Positions 8,672 through 17,644 of a stretch of DNA of 64,000 nt are shown piece by piece (within the stretch, counting starts at the first letter, position 1; every line of letters begins with the position of its first letter). Under the pieces are notes generated by a model. That model searched no databases. It was not told the origin of the DNA and saw nothing but the letters and a program-made list of their open reading frames with translations. Origin of the DNA: Gilliamella sp. ESL0405 (lineage in GTDB: Bacteria; Pseudomonadota; Gammaproteobacteria; Enterobacterales; Orbaceae); the NCBI RefSeq assembly GCF_019469205.1, contig NZ_CP048265.1:1-64000 (forward strand), written 5' to 3'. Made by a program: the position numbers and the translations under genes.

Positions 8672-10909
8672 ATGAAAAAAATATTTACTTCGGCACTTTG
8701 TCTATCAGCGCTCTATTTTGGCACTGCTGATGCACAACAATGGAAAACAATAGCCTTTGGTCAATCAACAGATTTAAACTTTGCTTCACTTATTAAGCCC
8801 GAAAAAGTCGGAACCAATAATGCGTGGATTGCAGGTCAAAGCTCATTTTTAATCCCTAATCAGCCCTATCAATTGCCGGCTGATTTTTATCTTGAAAGTC
8901 GAGGCGGAAAAATAGCTAACTCGCATGATGGAATGGTGGTTTTTTACACTCAATTACCGGTTAATCAAACCTTTACTTTAGAAAGTGATGTTACCTTAGA
9001 ACAGATTGGTCCGGAAGTCGACGGTAAAACTCCAGCAGCACAAGAAGCTGTGGGTTTATTTGTGCGTGATACTATTGGCGTTGCCAGAAGTGATCCTCAG
9101 CCGGCAGGTTATGAGGAGTTTCCCAATGCTTCAAATGTTATTATGAATGCCTTAATTACCCAAAATAAAAAAAATGATAATTTAGTCAAAGTCACCGCAT
9201 TGGTGCGTGATGGCGTAAAAAAAGCTTGGGGTAATGAAGGTATATCAATTAATAAAGATGATTATGTTCAAAACGTCAATTATGTTGAGGTTAAAAATAT
9301 GCATTTAACCCTAACACGAACGGCTGACCAATTTATTTTAGCGATGAAAGACAACGCTTCAGGAGTGGTGAATAAATGGCAAATGAATGACTATCAAGGC
9401 TTTATGAATCAACAAGATAACGCCAATATTTATGTCGGTTTTTTTGCCTCGAGAAATGCTAAAGTTGAGTTCAAAAATTCGGCATTAATCCTTGGTGATG
9501 AGCGGGTCAACTACAGCCAATTACCGGAAAAACCACCGGTTACTGTGGATATTAAGCCAACATTAACCCTCGCTTCACCACTCAAGGTTTATCATAAAAA
9601 CTACACATTACAACTTTTCCCTAACACGTCAGGGACAGTTTTTGTAAAAGAGATCAATAAAACATTTACTGCTAAAGTGGGTGAATTATTACAAATTACA
9701 ACCGAATTATCACAAGGGGCTAATACCTTCACGGTCGAATTTAAAGATCAGAATAAAACTAATAGCCAAACCTTTACGGTAAATCTGGATAAATCAACAA
9801 TTGAAAACTTATCGCATATTGTTGTTTCCCCTACTGGTAAAAGTCACAATCAAGGGACAAAACGCTCGCCAGTTGATCTACAAACAGCTATCAATAGTGT
9901 TGAGCCAAATGGTGTGATTTATTTAATGGATGGTTATTATAATGGCGTAACTATTACCCCAACATTGAGTGGTTTACCGGGCAAATTAAAAACCATTGAA
10001 GCGATAAATAAACATAAAGCCATATTTATCAACGAAACATTTAATTTAGATGGTTATTACTGGTCAATAAAACAGGTAATTTTTGACGGTAATATTGATG
10101 ATAAAGATAATCAACCCGCCTATTTAAGAATTGCCGGTAGCCATAATATTATCGATCAAGTTATTACCCGTAATAATAGCGATACCGGATTAGCCATTTC
10201 TGCTAAAAGCAAAAATCGACTGTTTTGGCCGTCTTATAACTTAGTACTTAATTCTGATTCCTATAATAATATGGATAAATCCGGTAAAAATGCCGACGGT
10301 TTTGCCGCTAAGTTAGGGGTTGGTAAAGGTAATGTGTTTAGAGGGTGTATTGCGCATAACAATACCGACGATGGATTCGATCTGTATAATAAGATTGAAG
10401 ATGGCCCTAACGAACCGGTTTTAATTGATAGCTCGATAACTTATTCTAACGGTTTTCCATTCTCTAAACCCAATATAGCTAAAGGTAGTATTGGTAATGG
10501 CTTTAAATTAGGCGCTGAAGGGCAGCCAGTAAACCACAGAATTATCAATTCCATTGCGTTAAATAATAATATGGATGGATTTACTGATAATTTTAATACC
10601 GGTTCTTATACAATAAGTAACAATATCGCTATCAATAGTGCCAGATATAATTATATCTTACGGGCTAATCCTTATACCTTTTTAAACCCGGTGGTAACAT
10701 TTGAGCATAACTACTCTATTCGTGATAGCTGGCAATCGGTGATTAAAGATTCATTAGGACCACAAGTTGTTGTTAAAGATTTTCAATCTGTTACGCGTGA
10801 TGCATTGTGGAAAGATGATATTAAATTCACAATAACACGTGATCAAAACGGAAATATTGTTTTACCTCCCGAATTAAAAACATTAATTGACCAGCACTTG
10901 GTTAACTAG
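8672..10909 (+). CDS. pelX: Exopolygalacturonate/pectate lyase, family PL9 (PelX-like)
   Basis: This 745-residue exported enzyme has a signal peptide (cleavage near residue 22), an N-terminal lectin-like or beta-sandwich region (about 25-280), a short Ig-like linker and a C-terminal beta-helix (about 385-745). The PL9 core motif ADGFAAKLGVG near residue 541 contains the lysine that acts as base in PL9 enzymes, and NNTDDGFDLYNK follows. Length and architecture match Dickeya PelX, a periplasmic enzyme releasing unsaturated digalacturonate from chain ends. Its product would feed the transporter and Ogl. It is the last gene of the operon. Confidence 0.8.
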   Translation: MKKIFTSALCLSALYFGTADAQQWKTIAFGQSTDLNFASLIKPEKVGTNNAWIAGQSSFLIPNQPYQLPADFYLESRGGKIANSHDGMVVFYTQLPVNQTFTLESDVTLEQIGPEVDGKTPAAQEAVGLFVRDTIGVARSDPQPAGYEEFPNASNVIMNALITQNKKNDNLVKVTALVRDGVKKAWGNEGISINKDDYVQNVNYVEVKNMHLTLTRTADQFILAMKDNASGVVNKWQMNDYQGFMNQQDNANIYVGFFASRNAKVEFKNSALILGDERVNYSQLPEKPPVTVDIKPTLTLASPLKVYHKNYTLQLFPNTSGTVFVKEINKTFTAKVGELLQITTELSQGANTFTVEFKDQNKTNSQTFTVNLDKSTIENLSHIVVSPTGKSHNQGTKRSPVDLQTAINSVEPNGVIYLMDGYYNGVTITPTLSGLPGKLKTIEAINKHKAIFINETFNLDGYYWSIKQVIFDGNIDDKDNQPAYLRIAGSHNIIDQVITRNNSDTGLAISAKSKNRLFWPSYNLVLNSDSYNNMDKSGKNADGFAAKLGVGKGNVFRGCIAHNNTDDGFDLYNKIEDGPNEPVLIDSSITYSNGFPFSKPNIAKGSIGNGFKLGAEGQPVNHRIINSIALNNNMDGFTDNFNTGSYTISNNIAINSARYNYILRANPYTFLNPVVTFEHNYSIRDSWQSVIKDSLGPQVVVKDFQSVTRDALWKDDIKFTITRDQNGNIVLPPELKTLIDQHLVN

Positions 10910-10925
10910 TTAATAATCAATGTTA

Positions 10926-10953
10926 GCGCTAAACCAACAATTGGGTTTAGCGC
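10926..10953. terminator. Strong hairpin after pelX
   Basis: GCGCTAAACC and GGTTTAGCGC form a perfect 10-bp stem with an 8-nt loop just after the pelX stop. There is no T run, so it could be a stability hairpin or a rho-linked terminator. Confidence 0.5.
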
Positions 10954-11106
10954 ACAATATCACGGTATACTGATTTTATTTTTACCAACATCAACCCTTA
11001 TTGCGTTTATATTGTTGCAGCTAATTTTAATTGTGCTGACGGTTTATCTTTGGGATACGTAAGTGAGATAAGTGATTAAATGATAATTGGATTAAGACGA
11101 TATAGA

Positions 11107-11148
11107 TTTGCCATTTCATGCAACGACCGTTACGTTTGAAATGGCAAA
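11107..11148. terminator. Hairpin between pelX and the RpiB-like gene
   Basis: TTTGCCATTTCA and TGAAATGGCAAA form a 12-bp stem around an 18-nt loop, 14 bp past the end of the minus-strand RpiB-like gene. There is no clear T tract. It may end that transcript or protect it. Confidence 0.35.
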
Positions 11149-11161
11149 TAAGCCATGATAA

Positions 11162-11797
11162 TTAAGCTAGTAGGCTTTTAATATAGGCAGTGATTTGAGG
11201 ATCTTGGCTATTTTCAAATAGGCATTTTTGGAAACGTTCGCCTTTGATTGCATCTTTTAACAGTGATTGATCAATTGATTTTAATGATTCAATTAAGGTT
11301 TTACCTGCGGCGTTTTTCATTTCATTTAAAATAATAGCATTCGCATTTTGCGATTCACGGCGCTCCGGTGGGTAACCTAAGCCTTTTTCGCCTTCAAATG
11401 CTTTTTCAAAAATATAGCGCGCGTTCAGTTCAGCACCCCAACCAAATCCTTTGGCAAAGGCGAGAGATAATGCATTGCCATTATTAACTTGAGCAAATAA
11501 ATAAGCGTCAGTAGGCTCAATACAATAACCACAATTAACGCCAGGAAAAGCATTTAATGCCATTAGTGCACCTTGCCCGGTACCACAACCGGTAATAACG
11601 AAATCAACCGCTTTACTGTTTAATAAAATAGCGCCAATAATACCCAAATGAACATAAGTTAATTTATTGTCATTGTCGCCATCCATGCCGACATTAAAAA
11701 CGGTATGGCCGTGCTTTTCCGTCGCATTTTTTAATTCATTTAGAATAATTGGATTTTTAGCCGCTTGGCTAAACTCATTCATTAGTGCTATTTTCAT
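11162..11797 (-). CDS. RpiB/LacA/LacB-family isomerase, probable DKI isomerase (DhuI-like)
   Basis: This 211-residue protein belongs to the RpiB/LacAB isomerase fold. It has an N-terminal KIALMNEFSQAAKNP, the family loop VITGCGTGQGALMALN near 85-100 with the Cys, and the GNALSLAF segment near 130. It is longer than housekeeping RpiB (about 150). A subfamily of this kind, DhuI of streptococci, isomerises 4-deoxy-5-keto-uronate (DKI) and replaces KduI. Its position beside ogl, kdgF and an SDR dehydrogenase, with no kduI in the window, makes that role likely. It is divergent from ogl, sharing a 259-bp control region. A plain sugar-phosphate isomerase is the alternative. Confidence 0.65.
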   Translation of the reverse strand: MKIALMNEFSQAAKNPIILNELKNATEKHGHTVFNVGMDGDNDNKLTYVHLGIIGAILLNSKAVDFVITGCGTGQGALMALNAFPGVNCGYCIEPTDAYLFAQVNNGNALSLAFAKGFGWGAELNARYIFEKAFEGEKGLGYPPERRESQNANAIILNEMKNAAGKTLIESLKSIDQSLLKDAIKGERFQKCLFENSQDPQITAYIKSLLA

Positions 11798-11920
11798 GAT
11801 TTACCTCTAATTTTGTTAAAATAATAACAAATTACATAAAAAACAGATCCTGCGTTTGTTATTAATGTGCTTTATATCGATTATAAACGTGCAAAAAAAT
11901 ATAGCAATTTTTTTAACTAA

Positions 11921-11940
11921 AATAAAACGATGTTTTAATA
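11921..11940. promoter_or_regulatory. KdgR-type palindrome between RpiB-like gene and ogl
   Basis: AATAAAACGATGTTTTAATA contains the inverted repeat TAAAAC-GAT-GTTTTA. It is similar to the operators at 3993 and 4227, in the divergent control region of two pathway genes. KdgR is the likely binder. Confidence 0.55.
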
Positions 11941-11952
11941 AATTTATTGCAA

Positions 11953-11968
11953 TGTGATGAAAGTCACA
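11953..11968. promoter_or_regulatory. CRP site, perfect consensus halves, at ogl promoter
   Basis: TGTGATGAAAGTCACA has both CRP half-sites intact. A -10-like TACTAT lies at 11990-11995, predicting a start near 12002. That puts the CRP centre at about -41.5, the class II activator position, and there is no good -35 box. Confidence 0.7.
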
Positions 11969-11989
11969 AAACCATCCCCTTTTTTATAT

Positions 11990-11995
11990 TACTAT
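11990..11995 (+). promoter_or_regulatory. Putative -10 element of ogl
   Basis: TACTAT follows a T-rich run and lies 22 nt after the CRP site. The predicted leader to the ogl ATG is about 55 nt, with GGGAG at about 12047 as ribosome site. Confidence 0.4.
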
Positions 11996-12056
11996 AGCCC
12001 AAAATAATAATTTAAGTCTTTTATACATTTAATTTTTTTAGATTCAGGGAGTTTAT

Positions 12057-13229
12057 ATGGCTAAGGGGAATATTGTACAATTATCATTTTCATCCTTTGT
12101 AGATGATGATTCAAAAAATGAAATTATCCGACTCACACCGGAAGGTGTGACATGTCATCGTAATTATTTTTACCAAAAATGTTTTACCAATGATGGTCGA
12201 AAAATCCTCTTTGCCGGTGAATTTGACTCCAATCGTAACTACTATTTGCTCGATCTTGAAAATCAGACTGCTAAGCAGCTTACTGAAGGCGCTGGCGATA
12301 ATACTTTTGGCGGCTTTTTATCGCCTGATGATAAATATTTATACTACGTTAAAAATGAGCGTAACTTACAACAAGTAAACCTTGAAACCCTTGAAGAAAA
12401 AAATGTTTATACCGTGCCAGAGCAGTGGGTTGGTTATGGTACTTGGGTCGCTAATAGTGATTGTACCGAAATTGTTGGCATTGAAATCGATAAAAAAGAT
12501 TGGACACCTTTGACTGATTGGACGATTTTCAAAGCGTTTTATGATAAAAACCCACATTGTCGGTTGATCAAAATTGATATTGCAACAGGCGTTGCAACAA
12601 CGGTAATTGATCAGAATGTTTGGTTAGGTCATCCAATTTTCAGACCTTTCGATGACAATACCGTCGCTTTTTGTCATGAAGGACCGCATGACTTAGTCGA
12701 TGCCAGAATATGGTTAGTGGATCGTGACGGTAACAATGAGCGTAAAGCTCATGACAATTTACCAGGAGAGAGCTGTACCCACGAGTTTTGGGTACCGGAC
12801 GGTTCCGGGCTTGCTTACGTTTCATATATGAAAGGGCAGCAAGAGCGTTATATTCGACTTTATAACCCAGTTACCAATGAAGATAAACAAATTATGGAAA
12901 TGCCCGCCTGCTCACATTTAATGAGTAACTTTGACGGAACACTTTATATTGGTGATGGCACCGGAAGCCCTGTTGATGTCATTGATACAAGTGGCTACAA
13001 AATAGAAAATGATCCTTGGCTCTATATTTTAGCGCCTAAAACCCAAACAGCCCATAAACTCGTTAAACACAATAGCTCTTGGCGAGTATTAGACGGTGAT
13101 CGTCAAGTAACGCATCCGCACCCTTCGTTTTCGCCTGATAATCAATATGTTTTATACTCGTGTGATGCGCAAGATGAACCAGCACTTTATTTAACCAAAG
13201 TGCCAACTAACATTTTAAATGAAATGTGA
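12057..13229 (+). CDS. ogl: Oligogalacturonate lyase, family PL22
   Basis: The 390-residue cytoplasmic enzyme splits short, unsaturated galacturonate oligomers into 5-keto-4-deoxyuronate. It has no signal peptide, consistent with cytosolic action after import. Repeating WD-like blades (FAGEFDSNRNYYLLDLE, LSPDDKYLYYV, SPDNQYVLYSC) fit the seven-bladed propeller of PL22. Metal-site histidines are visible in CHEGPHD near 205 and CTHEFWVPDG near 240. Length matches Ogl of Dickeya (388). It starts a plus-strand set, with the SDR 44 bp downstream. CRP and KdgR-like sites lie upstream. Confidence 0.9.
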   Translation: MAKGNIVQLSFSSFVDDDSKNEIIRLTPEGVTCHRNYFYQKCFTNDGRKILFAGEFDSNRNYYLLDLENQTAKQLTEGAGDNTFGGFLSPDDKYLYYVKNERNLQQVNLETLEEKNVYTVPEQWVGYGTWVANSDCTEIVGIEIDKKDWTPLTDWTIFKAFYDKNPHCRLIKIDIATGVATTVIDQNVWLGHPIFRPFDDNTVAFCHEGPHDLVDARIWLVDRDGNNERKAHDNLPGESCTHEFWVPDGSGLAYVSYMKGQQERYIRLYNPVTNEDKQIMEMPACSHLMSNFDGTLYIGDGTGSPVDVIDTSGYKIENDPWLYILAPKTQTAHKLVKHNSSWRVLDGDRQVTHPHPSFSPDNQYVLYSCDAQDEPALYLTKVPTNILNEM

Positions 13230-13273
13230 TAGACCGTGATTTGTCTGTCATAAATATAACGGAGAATATAACT

Positions 13274-14074
13274 ATGTCGATTTTAAATAAATTTTCACTT
13301 AACAATAAAGTTGCGCTTGTTACCGGTGCCTCTTACGGTATTGGTTTTGAAATTGCAAAATCGCTTGCGTCAGCTGGGGCGAAAATTGTATTTAATGATG
13401 TTGTACCTGAAAACTTACAAAAAGGAATTGAATCGTATAAAACTCAAGGCATTGATGCCCACGGTTATTTATTTGATATAACAGATGAAACAGCTGTTGA
13501 AAAAGCGATCGCTCAAATTGAACAAGAGCATGGCGTAATTGATATTTTAGTCAATAATGCTGGGATCATTCAACGAAAATCAATGTTAGAAACCAGTGCT
13601 GCCGAATACAGAAAAATTATTGATATCGATTTAACCGGTCAATTTATTATGGCTAAAGCCGTTCTTCCGTCAATGATTAAAAAAGGGAGTGGCAAAATCA
13701 TCAATATCTGTTCAATGATGAGTGAGCTTGGCCGTGAAACCGTTGTCGGTTATGCATCGGCTAAAGGTGGTTTGAAAATGCTTACTAAAAATATCTGTTC
13801 TGAATTTGGTAGTGCCAATATTCAATGTAACGGTATTGGACCGGGCTATATTGCTACACCACAAACAGCGCCATTACGTGAAAAACAAGCGGACGGATCT
13901 CGTCATCCATTTGATCAGTTCATTATCGCTAAAACACCAGCTGGCCGCTGGGGCACGCCTGATGATTTAGCCGGGGCAGCGGTTTTTTTAGCGTCGGATG
14001 CATCAAATTTTGTCAATGGCCATATTCTTTATGTTGACGGCGGAATTTTAGCCTATATCGGTAAACAACCTTAA
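13274..14074 (+). CDS. SDR dehydrogenase of the uronate pathway (DhuD/gluconate 5-dehydrogenase type)
   Basis: This is a classical 266-residue short-chain dehydrogenase. The NAD(P) site VTGASYGIG lies near residue 18, NNAGI near 92, and the active residues YASAK near 160. It is most like the gluconate 5-dehydrogenase/DhuD group, which reduces the DKI isomerisation product to 2-keto-3-deoxygluconate. Another KduD-type SDR sits in locus 2 at 53760. ATG 13274 has GGAG upstream; the longer frame starting at 13226 would overlap the end of ogl and add 16 residues unlike the family. It follows ogl closely and probably shares its transcript. Confidence 0.7.
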   Translation: MSILNKFSLNNKVALVTGASYGIGFEIAKSLASAGAKIVFNDVVPENLQKGIESYKTQGIDAHGYLFDITDETAVEKAIAQIEQEHGVIDILVNNAGIIQRKSMLETSAAEYRKIIDIDLTGQFIMAKAVLPSMIKKGSGKIINICSMMSELGRETVVGYASAKGGLKMLTKNICSEFGSANIQCNGIGPGYIATPQTAPLREKQADGSRHPFDQFIIAKTPAGRWGTPDDLAGAAVFLASDASNFVNGHILYVDGGILAYIGKQP

Positions 14075-14101
14075 TTGTATAATATTGCAAAAAATTGACA
14101 G

Positions 14102-14140
14102 AGATAAGAGATAAAAAACAAAGCTTTTTATCTCTTATCT
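14102..14140. terminator. Long perfect hairpin between SDR gene and kdgF
   Basis: A 16-bp perfect stem (arm AGATAAGAGATAAAAA) closes a 7-nt loop and is followed by GTTTT. It lies 28 bp after the SDR stop and 26 bp before kdgF. It could partly terminate, or process the transcript so that kdgF is expressed separately. Confidence 0.5.
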
Positions 14141-14165
14141 GTTTTAAATATTTAGGAGTGAACTC

Positions 14166-14486
14166 ATGTTTTGTTTTAATTCAGATTGTCAATTAATCGA
14201 TTTAGGCAATGGTGTTAAACGTAAGATATTGGCGCATGACGGTAATATGATGGCCGTTGAAGTCCATTTTCAAACCGGCGCTATAGGGGCGATGCATCAT
14301 CATCCTCATGAACAATTAACTTATGTGTTATCCGGTGAATTTGAATTTACCATTGGCGATGAAACTAAAATTGTTCGTGCTGGCGATACCTTATACAAAA
14401 AGCCTAATATTGAACATGGTTGCGTTTGTAAACAAGCTGGCGTACTGCTTGATATGTTTACGCCACAAAGATTGGATTTTTTATAA
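14166..14486 (+). CDS. kdgF: KdgF, cupin speeding uronate ring opening
   Basis: This small 106-residue cupin has the metal motif HHHPHEQLTYVLSGEFE (residues about 40-56) and a second cupin motif ending in HGCVC near 92. KdgF converts the unsaturated 4,5-galacturonate released by pectate lyases and Ogl into the linear ketone form (DKI), a step that is otherwise spontaneous. Length and motif spacing match. AGGAG lies 8 nt before the ATG. It is placed between the SDR gene and kdgR, the expected neighbourhood. Confidence 0.85.
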   Translation: MFCFNSDCQLIDLGNGVKRKILAHDGNMMAVEVHFQTGAIGAMHHHPHEQLTYVLSGEFEFTIGDETKIVRAGDTLYKKPNIEHGCVCKQAGVLLDMFTPQRLDFL

Positions 14487-14602
14487 AATAGCTAGTAACG
14501 AGTCATAATTAAATATGATATAATTTCGACAGACTAAATTTGAACAAATATATCATTTTATAACTCATTAATAGCTAATTTTAGTAAGGAGATGTGCTTA
14601 TC

Positions 14603-15397
14603 ATGAACGATAGTTCACCAGAATCCGTTGCTTCAGTATTAAAAGTTTTTGGAATTTTAGAGGCTTTATCTGAGTCAAAAGACATTGCAATATCAGAATT
14701 ATCGCAAAAAGTAATGATGCCTAAAAGCACAGCTTATCGTTTTTTACAAACTATGAAATCATTAGGTTACGTTAATCAAGAAGAGGATTCTGACAAGTAT
14801 TCGTTGAATTTAAAACTACTTGATTTAGGTAACCGAGTGCTTTATCACCAAAACTTTTTGACCATTGCTGATTTAGAAATGAGAAAGTTACGGGATAAAA
14901 CTAAAGAAACTATCCATTTAGCGGTTCGAGAAGGTGATCAAATTATCTATGTTAATAAAGTTGCTTCCGAACAATATAGCCTCTGTTTAACTTCGAAAAT
15001 TGGTAATCAAGCCACAATTCACGCAAGTGGACTCGGTAAAGTCTTATTAGCTTGGCTCGATGACGAAAGCAAAAAAAGCTTAGTTAATGGTATTGATTTT
15101 GTTAGGTATACACCCAAAACCATTACCAGCAAAGAGGCTTTTTTAGCTGAACTCGATGAAGTAAAACGTTGTGGATATGGTAAAGATAATGAAGAATCTG
15201 AGCTAGGCTTACGATGCTTTGCGGTGCCGATTTATAATCGTTTAGGCAATATTATTGCGGCATTAAGCCTATCAACCTCAATTTTTCGATGCAACACTGC
15301 TGATGAAGAAGCGAAATTAATTAATGAAATCAGTCAGTCTGCGGCCAAAATTTCAGAGTTGATTGGTTATAACAAACAATCAAAAAATATTGATTAA
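14603..15397 (+). CDS. kdgR: KdgR, IclR-family repressor of pectin genes
   Basis: This 264-residue regulator has an N-terminal winged helix-turn-helix (SVASVLKVFGILEAL to STAYRFLQTMKSLGYV, residues about 5-55). The C-terminal IclR effector domain has TIHLAVREGDQIIYVNKV and LGLRCFAVPIYN. KdgR binds 2-keto-3-deoxygluconate and releases pectinolysis promoters. The putative operators are at 3993, 4227 and 11921. ATG 14603 with AAGGAG 11 nt upstream is chosen; an in-frame GTG at 14594 sits too close to that ribosome site. It ends this pectin locus. Confidence 0.85.
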   Translation: MNDSSPESVASVLKVFGILEALSESKDIAISELSQKVMMPKSTAYRFLQTMKSLGYVNQEEDSDKYSLNLKLLDLGNRVLYHQNFLTIADLEMRKLRDKTKETIHLAVREGDQIIYVNKVASEQYSLCLTSKIGNQATIHASGLGKVLLAWLDDESKKSLVNGIDFVRYTPKTITSKEAFLAELDEVKRCGYGKDNEESELGLRCFAVPIYNRLGNIIAALSLSTSIFRCNTADEEAKLINEISQSAAKISELIGYNKQSKNID

Positions 15398-15406
15398 TTG
15401 CTGTTA

Positions 15407-16513
15407 TTATTGATATATCACGCCTAAACATACCGCTTGGCTTGCGCCAGTCACTTCCGGAATATTCGAAGGAATATGATTAATGCGACAATAAGCCAGC
15501 CAAGCAAAAGCAATCGCCTCCATGTCATCACTGTTTATACCCACTTGATCGGTTTTCATTACCTGCCATTGGGGTAATAACATCGATAATCTTTGCATAA
15601 TAAGCGGATTTCTTGCTCCCCCGCCACAAACCAATAGTTGGCAAGGTAACTGTTTATTAATCGGTAATTTTCTAATCTCTTGTGCGATAGATAACGCCGT
15701 AAACTCAACTAATGTGGCTTGTATATCTTGAGGTAATAACGCAAATTGAGTCAGTTTTTTATGTAACCAAGGTAGATTAAATAACTCACGCCCGGTACTT
15801 TTAGGGGCAGGCATTTTAAAATAGTCTTCATCAAATAATTGGGACAATAACGCTTGATTAACCTTGCCTGTTTTCGCCCATTGCCCGTCTTTGTCATACC
15901 TTTTACTCAGATTTTGATATACCCAACTATCGAGTAATACATTACCCGGTCCAGTGTCATACCCAATAACGGCTTGATTGGGGATTAATACTGAAATATT
16001 ACTGATACCACCAATATTTAAAACCACTCGATTAATCTGTTGGTCTTGCAGCACCGCTTTATGAAAAGCGGGCACGAGTGGTGCACCTTGCCCGCCGTAA
16101 GCCATATCTTTACGCCGAAAATCGGCAATTGTTGTGATTTCTGTTTTGGCAGCGATAATATTGGCATCGCCAATTTGCATCGTAAAAGGATATTGTGTGT
16201 TTGGTGCATGATAGACAGTTTGACCGTGACAGCCAATCGCCTTAATTTGCTTTCTATCAATATCATTTTTAAGCAAAAACTTATTGATGCTATCGGCATA
16301 TAACAAACCCAGTTGGCGATCAAGCTCGCCTAAATTTTGCAGTGTTGTGTGCTTTGTTTCACAGAGGTTAAGTAACCGTTGTTTAATTGATTCCGGCATT
16401 GGCTCACAGTCACTGGCTAATGTCACAATCTTATTGGCGGTAATATCCACTAACGCCATATCAACCCCATCCATACTTGTTCCAGACATGACACCGATAT
16501 ATAAGTTTTGCAT
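15407..16513 (-). CDS. anmK: Anhydro-N-acetylmuramic acid kinase
   Basis: AnmK phosphorylates and opens 1,6-anhydro-MurNAc during cell-wall recycling in the cytoplasm. The 368-residue protein has the ASKHA-fold phosphate loop [17 protein letters not shown] at residues 7-23, GCHGQT near 93, and the second nucleotide loop VLNIGGISN near 176 with DTGPGN. Length equals the usual 360-370. It is 3 bp after tsaC on the same strand, so the two are co-transcribed. Confidence 0.95.
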   Translation of the reverse strand: MQNLYIGVMSGTSMDGVDMALVDITANKIVTLASDCEPMPESIKQRLLNLCETKHTTLQNLGELDRQLGLLYADSINKFLLKNDIDRKQIKAIGCHGQTVYHAPNTQYPFTMQIGDANIIAAKTEITTIADFRRKDMAYGGQGAPLVPAFHKAVLQDQQINRVVLNIGGISNISVLIPNQAVIGYDTGPGNVLLDSWVYQNLSKRYDKDGQWAKTGKVNQALLSQLFDEDYFKMPAPKSTGRELFNLPWLHKKLTQFALLPQDIQATLVEFTALSIAQEIRKLPINKQLPCQLLVCGGGARNPLIMQRLSMLLPQWQVMKTDQVGINSDDMEAIAFAWLAYCRINHIPSNIPEVTGASQAVCLGVIYQ

Positions 16514-16516
16514 GGG

Positions 16517-17080
16517 TTATCCTTGTCGAATAATGTGACCGGTTAAGATATCTCTAATTTCCGAAGGTTGCGATCGATTACCTGTCTCACCTTGTAAAAT
16601 TGGAAAATCCTCACCAAATTGTTTAGCAACTTCCGCCGCAGTTTTACAAGCCTGATAGCCCGATAAATTAGCACTGGTTGATACCAGTGGTTTACCGAAT
16701 TGCTCACAAAGCTCGCGCACTAACGGATGCGCAGTTACACGTACGGCAATTGAATCAAATTGACCGGTTAAGAAGTAAGGCGTGCTAAGATTTTTAGGAA
16801 AAATCCAAGTGATTGGACCAGGCCAGCTATTCAAGGCTAATTGTTTTTGCTCAGCGGTGATAGTATTAAGATTGATATAAGGAGTCAGTTGTTGAAAATT
16901 GCTGGCAATTAATATCAGCCCTTTATCAATTGATCGTTGTTTTAATTGTAGCAGTTTGAGTACAGCTGACTGGCAATCAGGATCGCAACCTAGCCCGAAC
17001 ACCGCTTCTGTCGGGTAAGCAATCACTTCCCCATTTTTCAATCGGATTGTTGATTGAGATAAAGATAATAAATTGGCCAT
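16517..17080 (-). CDS. tsaC: TsaC, threonylcarbamoyl-AMP synthase
   Basis: This 187-residue YrdC-domain protein makes threonylcarbamoyl-AMP for the t6A37 modification of tRNA. YrdC signatures are visible: [17 protein letters not shown] near 18-34, [14 protein letters not shown] near 47, and SANLSG near 142. The later acting partner TsaE is encoded divergently at 17645. It is followed by anmK 3 bp downstream. Confidence 0.93.
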   Translation of the reverse strand: MANLLSLSQSTIRLKNGEVIAYPTEAVFGLGCDPDCQSAVLKLLQLKQRSIDKGLILIASNFQQLTPYINLNTITAEQKQLALNSWPGPITWIFPKNLSTPYFLTGQFDSIAVRVTAHPLVRELCEQFGKPLVSTSANLSGYQACKTAAEVAKQFGEDFPILQGETGNRSQPSEIRDILTGHIIRQG

Positions 17081-17245
17081 TAAAATTTGAAAATTAACGA
17101 AAAGAATTGAAAATCATATTAAACCTAGCAAATCAGATTTGCAAATGTGCCAATATTTGCTTGAAGCCTAGGCTGGTTAGGTTAATCAAATGAGATTAAA
17201 GGTAAAACCTTTAACCATAAGCATTGGCAAAAAGCCATAAATCGA

Positions 17246-17527
17246 TTATTCCCAGTTTAATTGTGGGTGATATTTTGCGGTTAACTCTACAGCTTGTTGC
17301 ATATTAATGATACTAATTCTTGCGTCGATCAATGCGATCAATCCACGTGCGGCAATGTCACTATCAAGTGCAAAGCAATATGGCGTTTTTTTGACTATTT
17401 CATCGAGTAATGGGATATGTTGTCTGGCTAACATCACGCCATTTTGCCAAAATAGCACCGCATCTTGATCAGATATTAGTTGGGTATCAATAATCGATTG
17501 GTTAGCTGTTGAAATTGTATGTAACAT
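17246..17527 (-). CDS. tusB: TusB/DsrH-family sulfur relay protein
   Basis: This 93-residue DsrH/TusB protein begins MLHTISTANQ, and FWQNGVMLA lies near residue 30. In E. coli TusB acts with TusC and TusD as a hexamer relaying sulfur from TusA to MnmA for 2-thiolation of U34 in tRNA. Here tusB stands alone; tusC and tusD are not in the window. The conserved partner-binding Cys of TusD is not expected in TusB. The copy of a dispersed 40-bp repeat at 17541 sits just upstream of its start. Confidence 0.75.
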   Translation of the reverse strand: MLHTISTANQSIIDTQLISDQDAVLFWQNGVMLARQHIPLLDEIVKKTPYCFALDSDIAARGLIALIDARISIINMQQAVELTAKYHPQLNWE

Positions 17528-17540
17528 TATTTTTCACTTT

Positions 17541-17581
17541 TTATACTTAAACGTATATATTTTCTGAAACTTCTTGACAAG
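17541..17581. repeat. Isolated copy of the 40-bp motif found around the CRISPR arrays
   Basis: TTATACTTAAACGTATATAT, then TTTTCTGAAACTTCTTGACAAG, matches the six copies at 58.6-60.9 kb in nearly every position. It lies between divergent tusB and tsaE and includes TTGACA, a perfect -35 hexamer, at 17574-17579. It may be a small mobile or promoter-bearing repeat. Confidence 0.75.
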
Positions 17582-17644
17582 ATATCACGTTAATCTTGCA
17601 TGGTACATCTTTAATAGTTATTAGTATATAATAAGGACTATTTA

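Noticed and set aside
13226-13273. Upstream start for the SDR gene, overlapping the ogl stop
   Set aside because: Adds 16 residues before the usual SDR start; GGAG before 13274 explains initiation better.
14323-14508. Second frame inside kdgF
   Set aside because: Overlaps the cupin motifs in another frame with no coding signature.
17196-17214. TTAAAGGT/ACCTTTAA hairpin between tusB and tsaC as a terminator
   Set aside because: Stem of 8 bp with no T tract on either side; too weak to call.
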